Shown here one piece after another: positions 17,061 through 23,974 of a DNA stretch of 41,726 bases. Made by a program: the position numbers and the translations under genes. The stretch is from Acidobacteriota bacterium (lineage in GTDB: Bacteria; Acidobacteriota; Terriglobia; Bryobacterales; Bryobacteraceae). The stretch covers positions 1 to 41,726 of the forward strand of contig VFZU01000047.1 in NCBI GenBank assembly GCA_016870995.1, in the 5' to 3' direction. The notes beneath the pieces are model-generated. The model saw only the letters and a list, made by a program, of their open reading frames with translations, was not told the origin of the DNA and did no database searches. Numbering within the stretch: the stretch's first letter is position 1; each line of letters begins with the position of its first letter.

Positions 17061-17178
17061 CGATTGAGCTTAAGTATCCATGCTAAGCGGGGAAGACATA
17101 TTACTCAAGTGATCATGACAGATCTTTCGCGAAATTCGTCTCCGCAAAACAAGAAGCCTCATTCGTTATTATCGTCTG

Positions 17179-18009
17179 GTGGCTGGAGTTCTTTATATCG
17201 TTGCGACCCCGATCGGGAACCTCGAAGATCTTTCAATTCGCGCCCAGCGCATCTTGCAGACCGTTGCGGTAGTCGCTTGCGAAGATACACGGCAGAGTTC
17301 AAAGCTGATGGCGGCGGCCAACGCTCACCGTCCTCTGGTCAGTCTTCACGAACATAACGAAGCGCAGCGTTGTCACGAACTCGTCTCCCGTCTTGCCGCT
17401 GGAGACGACGTCGCCCTGATTTCCGATGCCGGAACCCCATTGGTCTCCGATCCCGGCTACCGACTTGTTGAAGCGGCCATCGAAGCCAATATCAGGGTCA
17501 GCCCCATCCCCGGCGCCAGTGCAGTTCTGAGTGCGCTTTCGATTGCGGGCCTGCCGACAGACCAATTCGCTTTCATCGGATTTCTGCCTCATAAGCAGGT
17601 TGCCCGTCGTAAGCTGCTTGAGGCCTGGGCTTCAGCGGACGCAACTCTGGTTTGTTTTGAATCTCCCCATCGCATCCTGGAGGCTCTTGAAGATCTCCAA
17701 GCGCTCTGGCCCCAACGCCGCATGGCTGCCTGTCGGGAACTGACCAAGCTTCACGAAGAGGTGCTGCGCGGTAAGCCCGGGGAAATCCTTGACAGTCTGA
17801 AACAACGTCCCGCGATCAAGGGCGAGTTTACCCTCGTGATCGACCGGGCAGGTCGAGCTGAAGCCTCAAGCCCTGATCAATTGAAGGAAATCGTACTCGG
17901 ATTGATCGCCAGCGGAGTGTCCCGCATGGATGCCATAAAGCAGGCAGCAAAAGAAGTAGGCCTCACGAAACGTGAGGCCTATGAGCATTTGGAGAAAGAA
18001 AAATCTTAG
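17179..18009 (+). CDS. rsmI: 16S rRNA (cytidine(1402)-2'-O)-methyltransferase RsmI
   Basis: A 276-residue tetrapyrrole-methylase-fold enzyme. YIVATPIGNLEDLSIRA at the start, ACEDTRQSSKLM, ALISDAGTPLVSDPG and PIPGASAVLSAL are the RsmI landmarks. It uses S-adenosylmethionine to 2'-O-methylate C1402 in the ribosomal P site. The start is GTG at 17179; a TATTAT at 17167-17172 lies only 7 bases upstream, hinting at a leaderless transcript. Its stop shares TTAG (18006-18009) with the convergent ArsR-type gene. Confidence 0.95.
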   Translation: MAGVLYIVATPIGNLEDLSIRAQRILQTVAVVACEDTRQSSKLMAAANAHRPLVSLHEHNEAQRCHELVSRLAAGDDVALISDAGTPLVSDPGYRLVEAAIEANIRVSPIPGASAVLSALSIAGLPTDQFAFIGFLPHKQVARRKLLEAWASADATLVCFESPHRILEALEDLQALWPQRRMAACRELTKLHEEVLRGKPGEILDSLKQRPAIKGEFTLVIDRAGRAEASSPDQLKEIVLGLIASGVSRMDAIKQAAKEVGLTKREAYEHLEKEKS

Positions 18010-18479
18010 AGATAGCCTTCGTTATCCGACCCGTTCGTCTTGCCGTTCGCCTTGCCGTTGGCCTTGGAGTGTTGGTGATCGGCGTGGTGATCGGTGTGGC
18101 TATGTTCGACAGAGTCGGTGGTTCGATTGGACTCTGACCATAGGCAGCGCGATTTCCGAAGCGCATCCTGAACTTCATTCTGGTGGGCTGCCTCGTGGTT
18201 GAGAAAGTCCAGGCCATCCACAAGCCATTGAGCGAGTTTCACCTGCAGTAGGCGGTAATAAACGTGCCGCCCGTCACGCCTTTCGGTGACAACACGATGG
18301 GATCGCAGCACAGACAAGTGTTGCGAAACCCGCGAATGACTGATTTCGAGAACATTCTGCAGGCTGTTCACGTCCATCTCGCCATTGCGAAGCTCTTGCA
18401 CGATCCGAACCCGGTGCGGATGAGCCAATACCCCGAGAAACTCGGCCATCTCTTTAGTCAAAAATGCGCGCCACGGCAT
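18006..18479 (-). CDS. ArsR-family winged-helix regulator with His-rich C-terminal tail
   Basis: A 157-residue protein. Residues about 8-95 form an ArsR winged helix: FLGVLAHPHRVRIVQEL, then a recognition helix in ISHSRVSQHLSVLRSHRVV and the wing ERRDGRHVYYRL. The classical ELCVCDL arsenic site is absent (EMDVNSL). The tail holds EHSHTDHHADHQH followed by repeats of N-G-K-A/T, suggesting metal binding outside the core, or merely a flexible His-rich tail. A perfect 12-bp palindrome abuts the start codon, fitting autoregulation. The divergent neighbour is the ABC/HlyD/TolC operon, which it may control; that link is inference. Confidence 0.87.
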   Translation of the reverse strand: MPWRAFLTKEMAEFLGVLAHPHRVRIVQELRNGEMDVNSLQNVLEISHSRVSQHLSVLRSHRVVTERRDGRHVYYRLLQVKLAQWLVDGLDFLNHEAAHQNEVQDALRKSRCLWSESNRTTDSVEHSHTDHHADHQHSKANGKANGKTNGSDNEGYL

Positions 18480-18480
18480 G

Positions 18481-18492
18481 GTAAACGTTTAC
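18481..18492. promoter_or_regulatory. Candidate ArsR operator palindrome
   Basis: GTAAACGTTTAC is a perfect 12-bp palindrome one base upstream of the ArsR-type gene's ATG (18479). Its position would block transcript initiation or ribosome access on that gene. A minus-strand TATACT lies at 18505-18510, with TTGTCC ten bases further upstream. Confidence 0.4.
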
Positions 18493-18535
18493 TTCCTTAC
18501 AATTAGTATATCTAACCGGTGGACAAATTCTACCC

Positions 18536-18565
18536 TTAGCATGTTAAAATATTTGCATGTATAGT
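18536..18565 (+). promoter_or_regulatory. Candidate promoter of the ABC exporter operon
   Basis: TTAGCA (18536-18541), an 18-bp gap and TATAGT (18560-18565) form a fair sigma70-type promoter. It predicts a leader of about 138 nt before the ATG at 18710. Confidence 0.35.
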
Positions 18566-18644
18566 TTAGCAAACCTTTTAACTTGTCCGAATTTAATGCT
18601 GCTAAAAAAATAGATCCCCTACAACGGTGTCACATCAAAAAGAT

Positions 18645-18658
18645 CGCATCGTGATGCG
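18645..18658. promoter_or_regulatory. Inverted repeat in the exporter leader
   Basis: CGCATC and GATGCG are separated by GT, giving a 14-bp near-palindrome about 52 bp before the ABC start. It could be a regulator site downstream of the promoter; a hairpin with a 2-base loop is less likely. Confidence 0.3.
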
Positions 18659-18709
18659 CCTACTGTCGATAATTTAACCTTTCTCTTTCCTCAAATCAAC
18701 AAAAACCTT

Positions 18710-20380
18710 ATGGCTCAAACAGATGCCCATCCCACTCCCATCCGGCGGCTTCTTGGCTGGATGTTCGCTGAAAAGACCGACATTTGGGTTGTCGTCATCT
18801 ACTCGATCGCGATCGGACTGCTTTCCCTCGTTGTCCCCATTGCAACGCAGTCCCTTGTAAACACAATCGCATTCGGTACTTTGCTGCAGCCGCTGGTGGT
18901 GCTGGCGCTACTCGTGCTGCTGGGCCTAACTTTCGCGGCCATGTTGAAGGTCTTGCGCAGCCACGTGGTTGAAGTAATGCAGCGTCGGCTTTTCGTGCGT
19001 GTTTCAAAAGACTCGATCGAGAGGCTGCTTCGAGTCAAGATCCAGGCTTATGACGATGACCATGGGCCCGAATTGGTCAACCGGTTTTTTGAAGTAGTGA
19101 CTCTCCAGAAAGGCGGAGCTAGTCTCCTCGTCGAAGGCCTCGAAGTCCTGATGACGACACTGATCGGCATGATTTTGTTGGCCGCCTATCACCCGGTTCT
19201 CCTGATCTTCTCCGTGGTGCTGGCATTCAGCATTTTTGTTGTCCTTTTCCCCCTTGGCTTCGGAGCCGTGAGGACAGCCATCCAGGAAAGCAAAGCGAAA
19301 TACTCTCTGGCCGCCTGGCTGCAGGAACTTGCCCGCCACCCCGCCACATTCAAATCCAAGCCCGGCGCCACCTTCGCACTGGATCGCAGCGACGATATGG
19401 TTACCGATTATCTGAACTATCGCCGCTATCACTGGAGAGTTCTGCTGCGGCAAATCATCGGTTCGCATGCAATGCAAGCGATTGGCACCGCTGGTGTGCT
19501 TGGAGCGGGCGGCTATCTTGTCATGGAGCGCCAATTAACGTTGGGCCAACTGGTTGCGGCGGAACTCGTTGTGGCCGCCTCTCTCAACAGCTTTTCCAAA
19601 TTCGGCAAACAGCTTGAAACTTTTTACGACCTTCTCGCCGCTGTCGACAAGCTTGGCTACCTGACTGATCTACCCACTGAGCCCAGCGGAAACGAATCCA
19701 TCACGGGCACCCACGGCGCCAGCATCGAGTTGCGCAAGATCGGATTCGCCCACCATGGCAGGCATTCACTGTTACAAGATCTCGATCTGATGATTCCGGC
19801 CGGAAGCCGTTTCGGCATTACGGGCACCTCTGGATCAGGCAAAAGCTCGCTGGCGGATCTCATTTATGGCTTCCGCGAGCCCAGCACGGGCACGATCTTG
19901 TTCGATGGCTCTGACTACCGCAGCCTGAAGCTTTACGATCTTCGCGGCAACATTGCCCTGGTGCGCGGCATCGAGATTTTCCACGGCACCATCGAGGAAA
20001 ACATTCGGCTCGGTGTCAAAGATCTTAGCTCAGCCGACCTGCGGGAAATCCTGGTCACCGTCAACCTGCTTGACACTGTGGAGAGCTTCCCCGATGGCCT
20101 GCAAACAATGTTGACCACTGGTGGACAACCGCTGACTCCGAGTCAGTCTTACCAATTGATGCTGGCTCGCGCCATGGCGCTCAAACCTCGAATATTGATC
20201 CTCGATGAGATTTTGGACCGCATGGAAGATGGCCCGGCTCAAGACGCTCTCATGGAGCGTCTCATCGCACCGGAAAATCCCTGGACCCTGATTGTGATTA
20301 GCCGGTCTCAAACCGTACTGCGTCATTGTCTGCAGCACATCGAACTGGAAAACGGCCAGTTCCGCGCAGGAAGGAGCTAG
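18710..20380 (+). CDS. ABC exporter, fused permease/ATPase (HlyB-like, no peptidase domain)
   Basis: A 556-residue half-transporter. Residues about 25-300 form the six-helix exporter membrane domain and 335-556 the ATPase. Walker A is GTSGSGKS (372-379) and Walker B ILILDE (495-500, catalytic Glu500). Other motifs are atypical: the Q-loop position reads VRG (418-420) instead of a Gln, the signature is LTPSQ (475-479) instead of LSGGQ, and the H-loop His is Ser531 (IVISRSQ). It lacks an N-terminal peptidase domain. With the HlyD and TolC genes immediately downstream it should form a tripartite envelope exporter, type I secretion-like; no RTX-type substrate gene is in the window. No clear ribosome site precedes the ATG. 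Confidence 0.88.
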   Translation: MAQTDAHPTPIRRLLGWMFAEKTDIWVVVIYSIAIGLLSLVVPIATQSLVNTIAFGTLLQPLVVLALLVLLGLTFAAMLKVLRSHVVEVMQRRLFVRVSKDSIERLLRVKIQAYDDDHGPELVNRFFEVVTLQKGGASLLVEGLEVLMTTLIGMILLAAYHPVLLIFSVVLAFSIFVVLFPLGFGAVRTAIQESKAKYSLAAWLQELARHPATFKSKPGATFALDRSDDMVTDYLNYRRYHWRVLLRQIIGSHAMQAIGTAGVLGAGGYLVMERQLTLGQLVAAELVVAASLNSFSKFGKQLETFYDLLAAVDKLGYLTDLPTEPSGNESITGTHGASIELRKIGFAHHGRHSLLQDLDLMIPAGSRFGITGTSGSGKSSLADLIYGFREPSTGTILFDGSDYRSLKLYDLRGNIALVRGIEIFHGTIEENIRLGVKDLSSADLREILVTVNLLDTVESFPDGLQTMLTTGGQPLTPSQSYQLMLARAMALKPRILILDEILDRMEDGPAQDALMERLIAPENPWTLIVISRSQTVLRHCLQHIELENGQFRAGRS

Positions 20381-20382
20381 TG

Positions 20383-21699
20383 ATGAACAAACCAGAAATT
20401 GATTTTCAATTGCCCGCAATGGAAAAAGTCGGAAGCGCCGGCGGGCCCCGGCTGCTTGCCTGGAGCATCGCCTCTGTGTTTATCATCGGCATCCCCACAC
20501 TGATCTTCGCTCCATGGGTGCAAAACGTCGCCGGTACGGGCAAGGTTGTTGGTACAACACCGTTTGAACGGCAGCAGACGATCGATACCCCTGTCGAAGG
20601 CCGCGTAGTGAAGTGGTACGTCATCGAAGGCTCACGAATCGCCGTCGGCGACCTGATTGCCGAAATCGCTGATAACGACCCGTTAATCCTCGAGCGCCTC
20701 AAGGAGGAACGCAACCTCATTTCGATGCGCGTCGATCAGGCCAAGAGCCGTGTGACGGCTCAAGAGGTGGCTCTGCATCAAATCGAGCTTTCTCGCCGCA
20801 ACGCTCTTGACAGCGCCCGCAGCCGCATCAAGGTGGCTGAAGACAATATCAAGGTGGCGCAAAACTCGTTGCTGTCGGCAGAAGCCATCCTTACCGCAAA
20901 CAAGTTGAATCTGGATCGCGTTAAGGCGGGTCTTGCGAGCGGCCTGTTCTCGCAGCGTCAATATGAACAACAGGTTCAGGCCAATGCGAGTTCTGAGGCG
21001 GATGTCGACCGCGCGAAAGCCAGTCTGCAGGCCGCAATAAACGAGAAGCTAGCTCGCGACGCGGATCTCCAGAAAATCGAAACCGACTTTCAGAATTCTA
21101 TCGCTACCGCCACAGCAACTCTTGCCACCGGTAAGGCGGAAGTCGCCAACATCTCAGCAGAAATGCAGCGCATCGAAGTTCGCGTCGCCCGCCAAGCCAC
21201 CCAGACTGTCCGCGCTCCTCGCAATGGCACGATTCTTCGGCTTCTTGCTCAGCCCGGCGGGGAACAGCTCAAGGCCGGCGACGTGATCGCCCAATTCGTG
21301 CCCGATACCGCTAATCTTGTCGTCGAACTCTACATGAACGGTAATGACATCCCGCTAATTCACGCAGGAGATCCGGTTCGTCTGCAGTTTGAAGGTTGGC
21401 CGGCGGTGCAATTCACTGGCTGGCCCTCGGTCGCCATTGGTACCTTTGGTGGTCGCGTCATGCTTGTCGACGCCACCGACAATGGCGAGGGTAAGTTTCG
21501 TATTCTGGTCGAGCCGGATCCCAAGGATGAATCCTGGCCCTCCAATCGTTATCTTCGTCAGGGCGTGCGCACCAATGGCTGGGTCCTTCTGAAGCAAGTG
21601 AAACTCGGGTTCGAGCTCTGGCGGCAGTTCAATGGCTTCCCACCCACCGCCGACCCGAAGCTGGATAAAGCTGACAAGGGAGGCGACAAGAAAAAATGA
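20383..21699 (+). CDS. HlyD-family periplasmic adaptor
   Basis: A 438-residue membrane fusion protein. A single transmembrane helix (about residues 25-45, LLAWSIASVFIIGIPTLIF) is followed by a split biotinyl-lipoyl-like domain (EGRVVKWYVIEGSRIAVGDL and APRNGTILRLLAQPGGEQL) around a long coiled-coil hairpin of about 170 residues rich in Ala, Gln and charged residues, and a beta-barrel. It would link the inner-membrane ABC protein to the TolC channel. I chose the ATG at 20383, three bases after the ABC stop and behind AAGGAG (20371-20376); the frame is open further upstream but overlaps the ABC gene. Its stop overlaps the next start (ATGA). Confidence 0.92.
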   Translation: MNKPEIDFQLPAMEKVGSAGGPRLLAWSIASVFIIGIPTLIFAPWVQNVAGTGKVVGTTPFERQQTIDTPVEGRVVKWYVIEGSRIAVGDLIAEIADNDPLILERLKEERNLISMRVDQAKSRVTAQEVALHQIELSRRNALDSARSRIKVAEDNIKVAQNSLLSAEAILTANKLNLDRVKAGLASGLFSQRQYEQQVQANASSEADVDRAKASLQAAINEKLARDADLQKIETDFQNSIATATATLATGKAEVANISAEMQRIEVRVARQATQTVRAPRNGTILRLLAQPGGEQLKAGDVIAQFVPDTANLVVELYMNGNDIPLIHAGDPVRLQFEGWPAVQFTGWPSVAIGTFGGRVMLVDATDNGEGKFRILVEPDPKDESWPSNRYLRQGVRTNGWVLLKQVKLGFELWRQFNGFPPTADPKLDKADKGGDKKK

Positions 21700-23198
21700 G
21701 GCAGCTTTGCGCCACACTGCTCGCCTCGGTGCTGATGCTTGAGGCACAGCAACAGTTTCGCCTGCCACAGCCCAAGCCGCTGTCGAACCGCCTTGCCACC
21801 AGCAAGGCTCTGATCGAGCCCAAGATGTTGACGCTCGAAGCCCTGCTGGCCAGCGTCAATCAGAACTTCCCGCCTTTGCGCGCAGCGCTGCTCGAAAAGC
21901 CCCTGGCTGAAGCCGACCTTCTCAACCAGCAAGGCCGCTTTGATCTTAGGTTGCGCTCCCGCTTCGACACACAGAACTTCGGCTTTTATCAAAACGAGCG
22001 ATTTGAAATCGCCCTTGAACAGCCAACGCAGGTATGGGGTGCCACACTCTATAGCGGCTACAGCGTCAGCGCCGGCAGATATCCGGACTACGACGGCAAG
22101 GGTGTCACCAATGAGTTTGGCCAATATCAAGCCGGAATAAGGATACCTCTTGCGAGGGACCGTGCGATCGACAACCGCCGTGCCGATCTTGGTAAGGCCC
22201 GAATTGGGTTGCGCCTGGCCGATCTCTCCATCGATCAACAACGCCTTACGATTCTGCAAACCGCAACTCGCCGCTATTGGGATTGGGTCGCCGCAGGACG
22301 CCGTCTGCTAATCGCTAACACACTGCTCGAAGTGGCCATTGGACGCGACGCAATTCTCACCGAGTCGGTTCGCATCGGAGCATTGCCGCAATTCGAACAG
22401 CTGGATAATCAACGCATTGTGCTGCAGCGCCAAAACAATGTTGTGGAGGCGCGACGTAGTCTGGAAAACTCTTCGATCGAGCTGAGCCTGTTTCTCCGCG
22501 ACGGAAACGGACAGCCCGTCATTCCGGAAGCCGAACAGTTGATCCCCGGCTTTCCTGATCCGGCAGAGATCTCTGAAGCAACGATGCTCGACGATATGAA
22601 CGCCGCAATGAGCCGCCGCCCCGATGTACTGCGATTTCTCTTTCAGCGCGATCAGATCGGGATCGACAAGAAGCTAGCCCAAAACCAGCGCTTGCCGAAC
22701 GTGGACTTCTTCGCCGAATACTATCGCGAAGCGGGTGATGGGTTGATCAAACGTGGCCCCAACGACCTTCACGTAGGTTTGATCTTCGACCTGCCGCTGC
22801 AACGCCGCCAGGCCACAAGCCAGTTGCAAAACGCCGAGGCCCGCCTGGGACAGGTGGAACAACTCGAGAAGTTTCAGCGCGATCAGGTAACGGCTGATGT
22901 GCGTGACGCCGCCTCCGCGGTGAAAGCAGCCTTTGAGCGCTCAAACGTCGTCTCGCAAGAGCTCAGTGTCACCCGTCAGGTAGAAGACGCAGAACGCCTG
23001 CGCTTTGAACTCGGCGACAGTACCCTATTCGTTTTGAATCAGCGCGAACAGGCCACAGCCGAAGCGGCAATTCGCGAAGCCAACGCCCTGGCAGATTACT
23101 TCCGCGCCTACGCCGCCTACGAGCTCGCCATCGCCAAGGCGCTTGTGCCCGGCGCCAAGCCCGCCTTTACTTCACCGGCGAATACGCAGCAGCCTTAA
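21696..23198 (+). CDS. TolC-family outer-membrane efflux protein
   Basis: A 500-residue protein with a short signal peptide (MRQLCATLLASVLMLEA) and two OEP-like repeats rich in long amphipathic helices with Gln/Arg/Ala (for example AAMSRRPDVLRFLFQRDQ). Length fits a trimeric beta-barrel/alpha-tunnel channel. It overlaps the HlyD gene by four bases, completing the three-gene exporter. Its 3' end overlaps the convergent NIPSNAP gene by 32 bp. Confidence 0.9.
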   Translation: MRQLCATLLASVLMLEAQQQFRLPQPKPLSNRLATSKALIEPKMLTLEALLASVNQNFPPLRAALLEKPLAEADLLNQQGRFDLRLRSRFDTQNFGFYQNERFEIALEQPTQVWGATLYSGYSVSAGRYPDYDGKGVTNEFGQYQAGIRIPLARDRAIDNRRADLGKARIGLRLADLSIDQQRLTILQTATRRYWDWVAAGRRLLIANTLLEVAIGRDAILTESVRIGALPQFEQLDNQRIVLQRQNNVVEARRSLENSSIELSLFLRDGNGQPVIPEAEQLIPGFPDPAEISEATMLDDMNAAMSRRPDVLRFLFQRDQIGIDKKLAQNQRLPNVDFFAEYYREAGDGLIKRGPNDLHVGLIFDLPLQRRQATSQLQNAEARLGQVEQLEKFQRDQVTADVRDAASAVKAAFERSNVVSQELSVTRQVEDAERLRFELGDSTLFVLNQREQATAEAAIREANALADYFRAYAAYELAIAKALVPGAKPAFTSPANTQQP

Positions 23199-23937
23199 AC
23201 AAAGAGATCGTAAGCATCCGTGGTGTAAATCCGTGGCTTTCGATCGACTCCTGTTTCACGCGGAGCCATTCCGGATCGCCTTGAAACTTTGTCCAGGCGG
23301 CTTCGCGCGCTGCCAGGCTTTCGAACGGCGTCAAATAAGTAAGATTGGGCATTTGAGGCCCGGCAATCGTGGTGGCGTAAAGCAACGGTCGAATTCCGCA
23401 TCGTTGAAAGATTGGGATCTCAGGCCCAGCAAATCGCTCGTGAACTCCATTGAGCTGCCATTCACTGGGTGCTTGGTATACACGAATCTCGAAGATCCTC
23501 GGCTGTTCAGAAATCTCGGTAATTGGCGCACTGTACCCGGTCGCCGCGAGCAAGCTTAAGGAGTGAGACAGATACGGGTTGCCTGCCCGGTCCCATACGT
23601 GGTTGGCCTCAAGCAAAGCGGCATCCTGCTTCAGCTGCAATGAGGCGTTACGCCAGGCTGCTACATCGTCGAATTCTTGCAGAAACAGTGCCTGCGGCTG
23701 ATGGGCCGCCACGATCGCATCCAGAACGATCTGCGCACCGCCTGATAGCCGAGAAAATGCAGGCAACAGCGCTGATTTCAGGTAGGTGTGTAGGCGTCCC
23801 AACTGCTCGCCGTTGTCGAGCAAAAACTGGTGCAGGGCGAACACAGGCCCCGACTCATAACGGGCATCTACTCCAATCAAGGTCGTTGATCCTCCAAGGA
23901 TTTCGAGAAACTGGCGGCGTGGGATTTCTTCAAACAT
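23167..23937 (-). CDS. NIPSNAP-family protein with twin-arginine-like N-terminus
   Basis: A 256-residue protein with two ferredoxin-like alpha/beta repeats. The second contains FEIRVYQAPSEWQLNGVH and ends near FKAAAYSP, as in NIPSNAP-domain proteins. The N-terminus, PRRQFLEILGGSTTLIGVDA, looks like a Tat signal, which would place the protein in the periplasm, but a classic cleavage site is not clear. The biochemical role of bacterial NIPSNAP proteins is unknown. The gene starts 37 bp from the divergent phosphoesterase gene and overlaps the tolC end by 32 bp. Confidence 0.82.
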   Translation of the reverse strand: MFEEIPRRQFLEILGGSTTLIGVDARYESGPVFALHQFLLDNGEQLGRLHTYLKSALLPAFSRLSGGAQIVLDAIVAAHQPQALFLQEFDDVAAWRNASLQLKQDAALLEANHVWDRAGNPYLSHSLSLLAATGYSAPITEISEQPRIFEIRVYQAPSEWQLNGVHERFAGPEIPIFQRCGIRPLLYATTIAGPQMPNLTYLTPFESLAAREAAWTKFQGDPEWLRVKQESIESHGFTPRMLTISLFKAAAYSPVK

Positions 23938-23974
23938 TTGCGCCGTAGGCGGGCTACTAGTTAGAGTACCTTTG

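Larger units (their letters stand above)
18480..18709. other. AT-rich divergent intergenic region between arsR-type gene and exporter operon
   Basis: The longest gene-free stretch in the window, about 230 bp and clearly more AT-rich than its surroundings. It holds the 12-bp palindrome at 18481, a possible minus-strand promoter near 18505, a plus-strand candidate promoter at 18536-18565, repeated GCATGT words at 18539 and 18554, and the inverted repeat at 18645. I see no open frame or RNA gene. Confidence 0.6.

Noticed and set aside
16254-17357. 367-codon plus-strand frame across the JAMM-like gene
   Set aside because: Composition (Arg/Pro/His-rich) is that of an antisense shadow, and it also runs into rsmI.
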